Part shown: piece after piece, positions 9,076 through 19,860 of the stretch | Numbering within the stretch: the stretch's first letter is position 1 | Layout of the letters: the number at the start of each line of letters is the position of its first letter | Assembly (NCBI RefSeq): GCF_009937765.1 | Contig: NZ_CP047089.1 | Location: 680,272-744,271 of the forward strand | DNA from: Bacillus pumilus | GTDB taxonomy: Bacteria; Bacillota; Bacilli; Bacillales; Bacillaceae | DNA: 64,000 nucleotides | Direction of reading: 5' to 3' | Program-made: the position numbers and the translations under genes | Notes under the pieces: model-generated | Seen by the model: the letters and a program-made list of their open reading frames with translations, nothing else | What the model was told of the DNA's origin: nothing | Database searches by the model: none

Positions 9076-9192
9076 TGATACTCATGTTGATGTAACCGAA
9101 AAATAGAAGAAGACGAACTTAAAAAGTTCGCCTCCTACACTAAAAGATAATTTCAACTTGGCACGACACCAAATTGGCGCGGGATGAAACCC

Positions 9193-9207
9193 CTCAAACC
9201 TTTGATA
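9193..9207. repeat. 15-bp direct repeat, right end of the island
   Basis: This is the second copy of CTCAAACCTTTGATA, eight bases beyond the sufB stop codon. It overlaps a small hairpin (AACCTTT / AAAGGTT, 9197-9216) that could act as a weak end signal for sufB. TTGGCACGA-like motifs lie at 9158 and 9173. Confidence 0.6.
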
Positions 9208-9215
9208 TATAAAGG

Positions 9216-10613
9216 TTAACCAATAGAACCTTCCATCTCAAACTTAATCAAACGGTTCATTTCAACGGCGTATTCCATTGGTAGTTCTTTTGTGAATGGC
9301 TCGATGAAGCCCATGACGATCATTTCTGTTGCTTCTTCTTCAGAAATTCCGCGGCTCATCAAGTAGAATAGCTGCTCTTCTGATACTTTTGATACCTTCG
9401 CTTCGTGCTCTAATGAAATGTTGTCGTTTAAGATTTCATTGTAAGGGATCGTATCAGATGTTGATTTGTTATCCATGATGAGTGTGTCACACTCGATGTT
9501 TGAGCGTGCACCCTCTGCTTTACGTCCGAAGTGAACGATTCCGCGGTATGTGACTTTACCACCTTGTTTGGAAATCGATTTCGATACGATCGTTGAAGAT
9601 GTGTTTGGTGCAAGGTGAATCATTTTTGCACCTGCATCTTGGTGCTGACCTTTACCTGCTAGGGCAATACTTAATGTCATACCACGTGCGCCTTCACCTT
9701 TTAGGATGACGGCTGGGTATTTCATTGTCAGCTTAGAACCGATGTTTCCATCAATCCATTCCATCGTTGCATTTTCTTCACATACTGTACGTTTCGTCAC
9801 AAGGTTGAAGACGTTGTTTGCCCAGTTTTGAATCGTTGTATAACGGCAGTAGCCGCCTTTTTTCACGATGATTTCAACAACCGCACTGTGAAGTGAGTTT
9901 GTTGTGTAAACTGGAGCTGTACAGCCTTCTACGTAATGCACATGTGCGCCTTCATCAACAATGATCAGTGTACGCTCGAACTGACCCATGTTCTCAGAGT
10001 TGATACGGAAGTATGCTTGAAGTGGAGTATCTACTTTTACCCCTTTTGGTACGTAGATAAATGAACCACCAGACCATACAGCCGAGTTAAGCGCAGCAAA
10101 TTTGTTGTCAGTCGGAGGAATGACTTTTGCCCAGTGCTCACGGAAGATGTCTTCGTTTTCTTTTAATGCGCTGTCTGTATCTTTAAACACAATGCCTAGA
10201 TCTTCAAGGTCTTGCTTCATGTTATGATACACAACTTCAGATTCATACTGAGCAGATACACCTGCTAAGTACTTTTGCTCTGCTTCTGGGATCCCAAGCT
10301 TATCAAAGGTTTGTTTGATTTCTTCTGGTACTTCATCCCAAGAACGCTCAGAGCGCTCTGATGGCTTTACGTAGTACGTAATTTCATCAAAGTTTAATGC
10401 ATTTAAATCTCCGCCCCATTGTGGCATCGGCATGTTGTAAAAGTGCTCAAGAGATTTCAAACGGAAATCGAGCATCCACTGAGGCTCTTCTTTCATACGA
10501 GAAATTTCTTCAACGATCTCTTTTGTTAGTCCGCGCTCTGAACGGAAAATGGAAACGTCTTTATCAGAAAAGCCGTATTTATATTCACCAACATCTGGCA
10601 TTTTTTTAGCCAT
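9216..10613 (-). CDS. sufB: SufB, Fe-S cluster scaffold subunit
   Basis: A 465-residue SufB, the usual length. With SufC and SufD it forms the cytoplasmic SufBCD scaffold on which Fe-S clusters are built with sulfur from SufS/SufU. The core beta-helix region is clear ([38 protein letters not shown]), and the C-terminal helices end in [11 protein letters not shown]. It is the last gene of the suf operon, 18 bp after sufU. Its final 12 codons differ from the displaced copy at 3711-3746 only at synonymous positions, so the end of this gene was probably supplied by the island, which restored the protein exactly. Confidence 0.97.
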   Translation of the reverse strand: MAKKMPDVGEYKYGFSDKDVSIFRSERGLTKEIVEEISRMKEEPQWMLDFRLKSLEHFYNMPMPQWGGDLNALNFDEITYYVKPSERSERSWDEVPEEIKQTFDKLGIPEAEQKYLAGVSAQYESEVVYHNMKQDLEDLGIVFKDTDSALKENEDIFREHWAKVIPPTDNKFAALNSAVWSGGSFIYVPKGVKVDTPLQAYFRINSENMGQFERTLIIVDEGAHVHYVEGCTAPVYTTNSLHSAVVEIIVKKGGYCRYTTIQNWANNVFNLVTKRTVCEENATMEWIDGNIGSKLTMKYPAVILKGEGARGMTLSIALAGKGQHQDAGAKMIHLAPNTSSTIVSKSISKQGGKVTYRGIVHFGRKAEGARSNIECDTLIMDNKSTSDTIPYNEILNDNISLEHEAKVSKVSEEQLFYLMSRGISEEEATEMIVMGFIEPFTKELPMEYAVEMNRLIKFEMEGSIG

Positions 10614-10630
10614 CCATTTTCACTCCAATC

Positions 10631-13600
<2,970 letters not shown>

Positions 13601-13618
13601 CAATAATCCTCCTAACGC

Positions 13619-14404
13619 TTACGCTTCTTGACCAACAGTTTCGTCTTCAATTCCTAACTCTTTTTTAATCCAATCATAGCCTTCTGCTTCTAGACGTTGT
13701 GCAAGCTCTGGTCCGCCAGATTTCACGATACGTCCTTGCATCATGACATGAACATGATCTGGTGTGATGTAGTTCAATAGACGCTGATAGTGAGTGATCA
13801 TTAAGCAGCCGAAGCTTTCGCCGCGCATTCTGTTAATTCCTTTAGAAACCACTTTCAACGCATCGATATCAAGACCAGAATCGATTTCGTCAAGGATCGC
13901 AATTTTTGGTTCAATCATCATTAATTGAAGAATTTCATTGCGTTTTTTCTCCCCGCCTGAGAAACCTTCGTTTAGGTAGCGTTGCGCCATGTCTGGGTCC
14001 ATTTCAAGGAACTCCATGTTTTCGTCCATTTTGCGAATGAATTTCATGAGAGAAATTTCATCGCCTTCTTCTCTGCGAGCGTTAATAGCAGAACGAAGGA
14101 AGTCCGCATTTGTCACACCACTAATTTCAGATGGGTATTGCATTGCAAGGAAAAGACCTGCTTGAGCGCGCTCATCTACTTCCATTTCAAGTACATCTTC
14201 GCCATCAAGCAAAATGCTGCCTTTTGTTACTTCATATTTAGGGTGACCCATAATGGCAGCAGATAAAGTTGATTTACCTGTACCATTTGGCCCCATTACT
14301 GCGTGGAATTCTCCACCTTTTATCTCGAGGTTTACACCCTTTAAGATTTCTTTCCCTTCAATCTCAACGTGCAAGTCCTTAATTGTTAATGTCGAAGCAG
14401 TCAT
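13619..14404 (-). CDS. sufC: SufC ATPase
   Basis: A 261-residue ABC-type ATPase that binds SufB and SufD and drives conformational change in the scaffold; it has no membrane partner. Walker A is GPNGTGKST, the signature is FSGGEKKR in the variant form typical of SufC, and Walker B is IAILDEIDSGLD. It is the first gene of sufCDSUB. A GGAGGT ribosome site precedes the ATG at 14404. A palindrome in the leader, just upstream of that site, suggests metal- or peroxide-responsive control, as noted separately. Confidence 0.97.
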   Translation of the reverse strand: MTASTLTIKDLHVEIEGKEILKGVNLEIKGGEFHAVMGPNGTGKSTLSAAIMGHPKYEVTKGSILLDGEDVLEMEVDERAQAGLFLAMQYPSEISGVTNADFLRSAINARREEGDEISLMKFIRKMDENMEFLEMDPDMAQRYLNEGFSGGEKKRNEILQLMMIEPKIAILDEIDSGLDIDALKVVSKGINRMRGESFGCLMITHYQRLLNYITPDHVHVMMQGRIVKSGGPELAQRLEAEGYDWIKKELGIEDETVGQEA

Positions 14405-14420
14405 ATATCGATACCTCCAA

Positions 14421-14433
14421 AATAATCATTATT
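14421..14433. promoter_or_regulatory. AATAATCATTATT palindrome in the suf leader (Fur/PerR-like)
   Basis: A perfect 13-base palindrome lies three bases upstream of the sufC ribosome site. Its centre resembles the core of Fur-family operators (ATAAT-N-ATTAT). A possible promoter for suf lies further upstream on the minus strand, near TTGTAT and TAAAAT with a 17-base spacer. A Fur-family protein bound here would sit downstream of that promoter. This is inference from resemblance only. Confidence 0.4.
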
Positions 14434-14581
14434 CTCAATTTATTCTCATTCTAATTTTATAACAAATTAAAAGTGAATACAACACATTCACGATAAGCGT
14501 GAGAGGATGCTCTCAAAATTCTAACAAAAAAAGCCGGTAGATAAAAGGATTTATGTCGAAAAGACTGTTTTCATAAAGAAA

Positions 14582-14611
14582 GGACGGGAAACTGTTCTCC
14601 CCGTCCCTTAG
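14582..14611 (-). terminator. Terminator of the small gene at 14616
   Basis: GGACGGG at 14582-14588 and CCCGTCC at 14600-14606 form a perfect stem that is followed on the minus strand by a T-rich run. Confidence 0.7.
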
Positions 14612-14615
14612 CTAT

Positions 14616-14813
14616 TTAATAGCCTTGTATATTCATTTTTGCGAGCTGCCTTTTCTCATCTCGATAGGACTGCTCTCGTTTATATTCCACTTTCATCCGT
14701 AAGTCATGGTCTCTTTCGTACTCTGCATAGCTCATGCCATGAGCCTTATGCATGGCCTTTTCCATCTCGGCGGTATAATCCAATCCCAGTGTACTATGGT
14801 CCGAACAAATAAT
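14616..14813 (-). CDS. Small charged protein, about 65 residues, no ATG at the likely start
   Basis: The minus-strand frame encodes a hydrophilic, helix-rich protein ending KREQSYRDEKRQLAKMNIQGY, and a good terminator follows. The first in-frame ATG, at 14763-14765, has no clear ribosome site. An AGAAGGG site at 14822-14828 is spaced eight bases from tandem ATT codons at 14811-14813 and 14808-14810, and the frame is open from there (ICSDHSTLGLDYTAEMEKAM). Either translation starts at ATT, as known for infC, or an ancestral start has been lost. The upstream stop is at 14829-14831. I do not recognise the protein. It lies between yurZ and sufC. Confidence 0.55.
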   Translation of the reverse strand: MICSDHSTLGLDYTAEMEKAMHKAHGMSYAEYERDHDLRMKVEYKREQSYRDEKRQLAKMNIQGY

Positions 14814-14968
14814 AAACCATTCCCTTCTTTAAGTGTAGCTTCATTGTATCAAAGGCTTGCGGCTTCACTCAAAAGGGATATAGTGCGCTATGCTGGCATA
14901 TTTTCTCACACAATCGGCTGAGAAGAACTCAACTCCCTGATATGGAAAAATACCGCCCTTTCCTTCCC

Positions 14969-15337
14969 TTAATGCGTCTGTCCTCCAAATTCATCAATAC
15001 ATTGCTGAACGACAGTAATCCCTTGGCTCAATGCTGCCCCGCCGCCAAATGCTGCTGCTACGCTGACAACCTCTAGCAAATTTTCTTCTGTTGCGCCTTG
15101 GTCGAGCGCTCCCTTTGTATGATAAATCATGCAGTATTCATCCTGTGCATGAATACTGATGCCAAGGGCAATCATTTGTTTTTCCTTTTGCGTCAATGAA
15201 TCGCTCTGAAAACATTGCTCCGTGAATTCATTGAATTTCTTCCCAAACACCGGCATTTTCTTCTGAAATTCACCCATTGCCGTTTTATAATCAGTCAGTG
15301 ACTGCTGCATGGATCCGCTCATATGCTGTTCATTCAT
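14969..15337 (-). CDS. yurZ: Carboxymuconolactone decarboxylase / AhpD-like protein YurZ
   Basis: A 122-residue, all-helical protein of the carboxymuconolactone decarboxylase family. The family core is seen in [39 protein letters not shown], with a cysteine and a histidine (C-x-x-x-H) at the usual active-site position but not the full CxxC of AhpD. Its position between suf and met matches B. subtilis yurZ. The substrate is unknown; a redox or hydroperoxide-related role is the family's common theme. The ATG follows an AAGGGATGG site. Confidence 0.8.
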   Translation of the reverse strand: MNEQHMSGSMQQSLTDYKTAMGEFQKKMPVFGKKFNEFTEQCFQSDSLTQKEKQMIALGISIHAQDEYCMIYHTKGALDQGATEENLLEVVSVAAAFGGGAALSQGITVVQQCIDEFGGQTH

Positions 15338-15401
15338 TTTCTATTCCATCCCTTCAGGTCATTTGTACATTTTTATTATGAGCGAGATTTGAAAAAATAC
15401 A

Positions 15402-15433
15402 CAAAAAACCTCGCTTTGACGAAAGCGAGGTTA
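15402..15433 (-). terminator. Terminator of metNPQ
   Basis: AACCTCGCTTT and AAAGCGAGGTT form a perfect stem nine bases past the metQ stop, followed on the minus strand by a T run. Confidence 0.85.
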
Positions 15434-15441
15434 ACACATCG

Positions 15442-16263
15442 TTATTCAGATACCGGTAGTACAGCACCGTCATATTTTTTATCGATGAATTCTTTGATTT
15501 TATCAGAGTGAAGAACTTCCATTAAAGTCTTGATCTTATCTGATTTTTCTTCACCTTTGCGAACCGCCACAATGTTTGCATATGGGTTGTTCTTTGTTTG
15601 CTCAAGTTCGATTGAATCGTTTTTCGGATTCAATTTATTTTGGATCGCATAGTTAACGTTGATAAACACAGCATCGCCTTCACTGTTTTCATAAGCTTTC
15701 GCTGTTAGTTCAGGAGCGATTTTTTTGAACTTTAGGTTCTTTGGATTTTCTTTGATGTTCTTTACAGTAGCGTTGATTGTATCAACCTTTGGATCGAGTT
15801 TGATGACACCAGCATGTTGAAGCAGGGCAAGCATACGTCCTTGCTCAGCTACGTTGTTTGTCATGATGATCGTGCCACCGTTTGGAATATCTTTTACTGA
15901 TTTGTATTTCTTAGAGTAGATACCGAATGGCTCAAGGTGAACCGCACCTGCACTCACTAGGTCGTAATCTTTGTTTGATTTATTTTCTTCATTTAAGTAA
16001 GGGATATGTTGGAAAAAGTTTGCATCCACTTCTTTTTCAGCTAACGCTTTGTTGTACATTTTATAATCACTAAGTACTTTCACTTTGAGATCGTAGCCTT
16101 TTTCTTTTAGAAGTGGTTTTGCTTCTTCAAGAATTTCGGCATGTGGTGTTTTTGAAGCGGCAACCGTAATGGTTTTGCTATCACTTGCGTTATTAGATGA
16201 ACCGCATGCAGCCAAAATGCCTGCAAATGCTAGAAATAGTGCACTTAAAATCAATTTCTTCAT
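15442..16263 (-). CDS. metQ: MetQ, D/L-methionine-binding lipoprotein
   Basis: A 273-residue substrate-binding lipoprotein of the NlpA family. The signal peptide MKKLILSALFLAFAGILAAC ends in the lipobox LAAC, so Cys20 is the lipid anchor on the outside of the membrane. The body has the family segments TPHAEILEEAKPLLKEKGYDL and AYALL-type lobes, including FFQHIPYLNEENKSNKDYDL. It is the last gene of metNPQ, 14 bp after metP, and is ended by a strong terminator. The upstream SAM riboswitch supports methionine rather than another NlpA ligand. Confidence 0.94.
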   Translation of the reverse strand: MKKLILSALFLAFAGILAACGSSNNASDSKTITVAASKTPHAEILEEAKPLLKEKGYDLKVKVLSDYKMYNKALAEKEVDANFFQHIPYLNEENKSNKDYDLVSAGAVHLEPFGIYSKKYKSVKDIPNGGTIIMTNNVAEQGRMLALLQHAGVIKLDPKVDTINATVKNIKENPKNLKFKKIAPELTAKAYENSEGDAVFINVNYAIQNKLNPKNDSIELEQTKNNPYANIVAVRKGEEKSDKIKTLMEVLHSDKIKEFIDKKYDGAVLPVSE

Positions 16264-16277
16264 AAATAAATCCTCCC

Positions 16278-16946
16278 TTATCGTTTATCAATTTTATTTG
16301 TAATCAAATCACCGATTATTTGAATAATAAAGACGATGATGAGAATAAACACAGTGGCAAAAAGTGTGACATCTGTATTACCAGATTGGTATCCTTCCAC
16401 ATAGGCAAGGTCACCAAGTCCACCTGCTCCAATTGCACCTGCAATCGCAGTTGAGCCAATTAAAGCAATCGCTGTTACGGTAATACCTGAAATGAGGGCT
16501 GGCAATGATTCTGGCAGCAATACTTTGAATATGATGGTCGACGTTTTCGCTCCCATTGAGCGTGCTGCTTCAATGACTCCTTTGTCTACCTCACGCAGCG
16601 CAATTTCGACAAGACGTGCATAGAATGGAGCTGACCCAATGACAAGGGCAGGCAGTGCTGCATTTGGACCTAGAATTGTATGCATTAAGAATTTCGTGAA
16701 CCCTAATAAAAGAATAATTAAAATGATAAAAGGAATCGATCTGAAAATGTTGACGACTGCACCGATGACAGCATTGATCGGTTTATTTTCCCAAAGACCA
16801 CCTTTTCCAGTAAGGAAAAGCAGGAGTCCAAGAATAATTCCGATCACAAAGGCAAACGCCAATGAAATGAGTGTCATATAAACCGTTTCACCCGTTGCAT
16901 TCCAAATGACTTCTAAATCAACGTTCGGAAACCATTTCTCAAACAT
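16278..16946 (-). CDS. metP: MetP, methionine ABC transporter permease
   Basis: A 222-residue permease with five predicted membrane helices and the cytoplasmic coupling motif EAARSMGAKTSTIIFKVLLPESLP, which contacts the ATPase. It is the standard MetI/MetP size. Its start overlaps the metN end by eight bases and metQ follows directly, so MetN, MetP and MetQ form one uptake system. IAGAIGAGGLGDLAYVEGYQ near the C terminus is a family hallmark. Confidence 0.94.
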   Translation of the reverse strand: MFEKWFPNVDLEVIWNATGETVYMTLISLAFAFVIGIILGLLLFLTGKGGLWENKPINAVIGAVVNIFRSIPFIILIILLLGFTKFLMHTILGPNAALPALVIGSAPFYARLVEIALREVDKGVIEAARSMGAKTSTIIFKVLLPESLPALISGITVTAIALIGSTAIAGAIGAGGLGDLAYVEGYQSGNTDVTLFATVFILIIVFIIQIIGDLITNKIDKR

Positions 16947-17964
16947 GTGTCATCACCTCAATTTCAACCTGTTTGCTTTGGATATAGGCGATGGCTTTTT
17001 CTACCTCAGTCTCTTCTCCATTAATATGGATAAAGAGTGTTCCAAACGCGCCTTCCTGCGTTTGAGAAATCTTCCCTTGAAGGATATTTACATCGACCTT
17101 GAAGGATCGAATGATTTCAGTGATGAGCGGCTGCTCGGCAGAATCACCAATAAAGGACAACCGTACGACCTGACCTTCTTTTACGCGCTCTAAGACGTGT
17201 TCGATTGTTTCTTTCGCTTCCTCTGGTTCAGCAAGCTGCTGGACGAATCGCTTCGTCATTTCTTCCTTCGGCTGTCTGAAAACGCGTAATACTTCGCCTT
17301 CTTCGACAATGCGTCCATTCTCCATCACCGCCACGCGATGACAAATTTTGCGAATGACATGCATTTCGTGTGTAATCAGCACAATCGTCAGCCCAAGTCG
17401 TTTATTGATATCTGCTAAAAGATCAAGGATAGAATCCGTTGTTTGCGGATCAAGCGCTGACGTTGCTTCGTCACAAAGAAGAACCTTTGGATCATTTGCT
17501 AATGCTCTCGCAATCCCCACACGCTGTTTTTGTCCGCCGCTAAGCTGAGACGGATACGCATTTTCTTTTCCTTCTAAACCGACTAATTTAATCAGTTCAT
17601 TCGCACGCTCTCTCCGTTTCGATGTCGGTACACCTGCGATCTCAAGTGGGAACATAATATTTTGTCTCACTGTTCTTGACCAAAGTAGGTTAAAGTGCTG
17701 GAAAATCATGCTGATTTCTTGTCTTGCTTTCCGAAGTTTCGCATTCGATACTTCATTGATCCGGTTGCCTGCCACTTCAACAATTCCTTCTGTTGGCAGC
17801 TCCAGACCGTTTAATAGGCGAATCAGCGAGCTTTTTCCGGCACCGCTATACCCAATAATTCCGAATATTTCACCTTTACCAATATCCAAGTTGACGTCTT
17901 TCACGGCATCAACATTTCCGCTTTTTGAATGATACGTTTTTGATACATTCTGTAAATGGATCAC
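16939..17964 (-). CDS. metN: MetN, methionine ABC transporter ATPase
   Basis: A 341-residue ATPase. Walker A is GYSGAGKSS, the signature is LSGGQKQR and Walker B is VLLCDEATSALD. A C-terminal regulatory ACT-like domain (about 265-341), which in this family binds methionine to inhibit transport, follows the nucleotide-binding domain. The start is taken as GTG at 17962-17964 (VIHLQNVSKTYH), with an AGGTGA site seven bases upstream; an ATG-initiated frame from 18015 adds 17 residues without a ribosome site, and 341 is the usual length. It is the first gene downstream of the SAM riboswitch. Confidence 0.93.
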   Translation of the reverse strand: MIHLQNVSKTYHSKSGNVDAVKDVNLDIGKGEIFGIIGYSGAGKSSLIRLLNGLELPTEGIVEVAGNRINEVSNAKLRKARQEISMIFQHFNLLWSRTVRQNIMFPLEIAGVPTSKRRERANELIKLVGLEGKENAYPSQLSGGQKQRVGIARALANDPKVLLCDEATSALDPQTTDSILDLLADINKRLGLTIVLITHEMHVIRKICHRVAVMENGRIVEEGEVLRVFRQPKEEMTKRFVQQLAEPEEAKETIEHVLERVKEGQVVRLSFIGDSAEQPLITEIIRSFKVDVNILQGKISQTQEGAFGTLFIHINGEETEVEKAIAYIQSKQVEIEVMTHV

Positions 17965-18060
17965 AGTCTGTTCACCTGCTTTCTTGCTGAATCTATAGGT
18001 TGCCATCACAAACATTATTTATTCTTCCTGATGCCATGCTCCGCGCCTGGCTTGAGGTCA

Positions 18061-18228
18061 GTAAAAAAGACCTAACTGCAATGCAAGCAGAAAGGCCTTT
18101 TATGTTCAATACGCCTTTCTCTCATCTTTCAAAGCATTGCGGCTTTGAGTGAATTGGCACCAATTTCAGCTATGCTGACGGTTGCCGGGTTTCATAGGGC
18201 ACGTCCCTCCACCTCTCTTAATAAGAGA
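18061..18228 (-). promoter_or_regulatory. SAM-I (S-box) riboswitch with terminator, upstream of metN
   Basis: The minus strand shows the S-box core: the P1 strand CTCTTATTAAGAGAGGTGGA, then GGGACGTGCCC, ATGAAACCCGGCAACC, GGTGCCAATTC and the closing GATGAGAG. A terminator follows at 18064-18103 (AGGCCTTTCTGC paired with GCAGTTAGGTCT, then a T run). When SAM is bound the anti-terminator cannot form and metNPQ is shut off, as known for this class. Confidence 0.95.
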
Positions 18229-18329
18229 AAATATGTTGTTTTATGTGATGTTCATGTTTTTACTAACGTAGAATATCATGCTACCCGAGATATGTCAACG
18301 CTGTAAATCGCTAATTTCCTAGTAAACGA

Positions 18330-18671
18330 CTACGTTATCATTTTTCGAAAAAAACCGTTCGTCAGCCAGAGCACCGCCTCTAGTCTTAGGAGCGCGCGGA
18401 ATGACCCTTTTACTTTCACTTGTCCCCTGCTAATTAACTGCTGTAAGGACATATCTCCATCTAATAATTGTAGTATTTCTTTTCTCTCACCATAAAAGAT
18501 AAGATCCGATAACTCAATTGCAGGTAGTTTCTTCACTTCACCACGCTCATCCACAATCAATGTACAAGAGTCAGTTTCCGCCTCAAATGTAATCTTCAAG
18601 GATGATGATGAGAGCAGCGGTTTTAGCAATAAGCGCTGCCCTTTGTTACCATGGGTTTTCACTTTTTCCAC
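18330..18671 (-). CDS. yusD: YusD, SCP2-type sterol/lipid-carrier domain protein
   Basis: A 113-residue protein with an SCP-2-like fold. The C-terminal half, FYGERKEILQLLDGDMSLQQ followed by LISRGQVKVKGSFRALLRLEAV, carries the family's G-x-x-x-x-x-G-x-x-K/R pattern. The start is GTG at 18669-18671 with GGAGGT eight bases upstream; the nearby ATG is out of frame. Its place between metN and yusE matches B. subtilis yusD. SCP2 domains bind fatty acyl or sterol-like lipids, and the fad operon lies nearby, but no specific role is shown. Confidence 0.75.
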   Translation of the reverse strand: MEKVKTHGNKGQRLLLKPLLSSSSLKITFEAETDSCTLIVDERGEVKKLPAIELSDLIFYGERKEILQLLDGDMSLQQLISRGQVKVKGSFRALLRLEAVLWLTNGFFRKMIT

Positions 18672-18780
18672 ATGTATAACCTCCCTGTCATTTGGTTATA
18701 CATAACATTTCTCTACAAACATTCCCTTGTCCTTTATAAATAACTCGACAAATTTTCAGATGAATTGCTTGAAATATGAC

Positions 18781-18806
18781 AAAAAACCGCTTTATTTAGC
18801 GGTTTC
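18781..18806 (-). terminator. Terminator overlapping the yusE stop
   Basis: The AACCGCT / AGCGGTT stem on the minus strand precedes a run of T. The yusE stop codon lies within it. Confidence 0.7.
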
Positions 18807-19094
18807 AATCATTTCATGAAGATATGGAACAGAGTGAAAGGCATAGCCTTTTTGCACCAGTTCGCCTTTTTTAAACAGTAGAAAGCAAGGAACGCTTTCG
18901 ATCTCAAAAGCCTTCGCAAAGCCTGGTGAGTAGTTTAAGTTATTTTCGTAAAAAGGTACATCCGGCTGCATGGTGTCTACGACAGCGAGCATTTTCTTTG
19001 CCAGCTGGCATGTCCCGCAAAACGGTGTATATAAGTATAAAAGAAATAAATCGTCCTTTATTTCCTTGAAATCATGTTCTTCAATCTCTTTCAT
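18792..19094 (-). CDS. yusE: YusE, thioredoxin-like protein
   Basis: A 100-residue thioredoxin-fold protein. The redox motif is C-G-T-C in YTPFCGTCQLAKKML, and the cis-proline is in IESVPCFLLFKKGE. It has no signal peptide, so it should act in the cytoplasm. It follows yusF by 12 bp on the same strand, as in B. subtilis. The partner protein is unknown. Confidence 0.82.
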   Translation of the reverse strand: MKEIEEHDFKEIKDDLFLLYLYTPFCGTCQLAKKMLAVVDTMQPDVPFYENNLNYSPGFAKAFEIESVPCFLLFKKGELVQKGYAFHSVPYLHEMIETAK

Positions 19095-19106
19095 ATACGT
19101 CCACCC

Positions 19107-19451
19107 TCATAAATATTTCGAATGAACATCAATGTTTGCAGCTAATAGGATAGATGCAATGTGGGCTGACGGTGAAGCGGCCACTTCACGGTACGTTCTG
19201 TCGACAAAAAGATGAAGCGCTTCAGGGAATTCTTTTCGAAATTGCTTCCGCAGTTTGTCGCCTGCATCGTCACTGTCTGCTAATATGTAAACGTCTTTCC
19301 CCAATAATTCGTCTACGAGCTGATCCAGCTTCGATGTACTGATCGTGCCATTGGTGCAAATGATGGTAACAGGTTCACTTATGACTTCTTTTAGCTTTTG
19401 TTTGTCTGTTTTACCTTCTACTATGATGACCTTTTCTACCTCTACATTCAT
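19107..19451 (-). CDS. yusF: YusF, small Toprim-domain protein
   Basis: A protein of 114 residues that is almost only a Toprim domain. The catalytic glutamate lies in VIIVEGKTDKQKL, and the acidic pair is the DSDDAGDKLRKQF segment. Toprim folds occur in primases, topoisomerases and the 5S rRNA-maturing RNase M5, and this small type is of unknown substrate. The start is the ATG at 19449-19451 (MNVEVEKV), with GGGTGAT upstream; a GTG three codons earlier is less well placed. It is followed by yusE. Confidence 0.8.
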   Translation of the reverse strand: MNVEVEKVIIVEGKTDKQKLKEVISEPVTIICTNGTISTSKLDQLVDELLGKDVYILADSDDAGDKLRKQFRKEFPEALHLFVDRTYREVAASPSAHIASILLAANIDVHSKYL

Positions 19452-19539
19452 CACGATCACCCGGCCCTTTTGACGTTGTTCAGTTCTCCCTTAGATTACA
19501 ATCTTTCATCAAGGTTGTAAAGATTGGGCACTTGCACTA

Positions 19540-19572
19540 AAAAGACTGCAGCTTATGCTCACTGCAGCCTCA
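19540..19572 (-). terminator. Terminator of yusG
   Basis: GGCTGCAG and CTGCAGTC form a stem with a ten-base loop, followed by a T run on the minus strand. Confidence 0.7.
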
Positions 19573-19579
19573 TCTGTGA

Positions 19580-19816
19580 TTAGCACCAGCCATTTTCATC
19601 ATCACAGTCTACATATTTTTCTGTCCCGTGGGTCAGTGTATCCGTCAGACGATAAAAACGATTTTGATCATAGGAATAACCTGATTTTAACTCATATTGG
19701 TTTTCACTAATCATCGTGCCAATCTCTTCATTTTGATGATACAGCACCATGCCGCTTTCTTTGAATCGTCCAGTGACATGATCTGTTATATCCACCTGTT
19801 CTTTTTGAAAAGACAA
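19580..19816 (-). CDS. yusG: YusG, DUF2553 protein
   Basis: A small protein of 78 residues if translation begins at the TTG at 19814-19816 (SFQKEQVDITDHVTGRF). A G-rich ribosome site, GGGGGGTG, lies about seven bases before it. A GTG at 19855 would add 13 residues, but those codons lie inside a hairpin and precede the G-rich site. It resembles B. subtilis YusG in sequence (VTGRF, GMVLYHQNEEIG) and position next to gcvH. The function is unknown. An 11-bp stem holds its ribosome site and start region, described separately. Confidence 0.7.
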   Translation of the reverse strand: MSFQKEQVDITDHVTGRFKESGMVLYHQNEEIGTMISENQYELKSGYSYDQNRFYRLTDTLTHGTEKYVDCDDENGWC

Positions 19817-19853
19817 ATTGGACACCCCCCATAAAGGTAGAGTGTCCAATTTC
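19817..19853. promoter_or_regulatory. 11-bp perfect inverted repeat enclosing the yusG ribosome site
   Basis: AAATTGGACAC and GTGTCCAATTT face each other across a 15-base loop that contains most of the G-rich ribosome site. On the minus strand it is eight bases after the gcvH stop, and T-rich sequence follows. It can act as a gcvH terminator, as a fold that hides the yusG start, or as both. Confidence 0.7.
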
Positions 19854-19860
19854 ACGTGAA

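Larger units (their letters stand above)
3711..9251. mobile_element. Restriction-modification island in the 3' end of sufB
   Basis: The segment lies between the two copies of the sufB tail and contains the Eco57I-type enzyme pair plus two tiny genes. It is visibly more AT-rich than the suf genes beside it. Both ends also carry a 15-base direct repeat, CTCAAACCTTTGATA (3787-3801 and 9193-9207), and repeated TTGGCACGA-like motifs. No integrase, resolvase or transposase is encoded between the ends, so the element would need a recombinase supplied from elsewhere. The boundaries are inferred from the duplicated sufB tail; the exact crossover is unknown. Confidence 0.65.

Noticed and set aside
3750-9215. 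Integrase, transposase or resolvase in the island
   Set aside because: All substantial frames in this interval belong to the two R-M proteins or their shadows; no recombinase motif was found.
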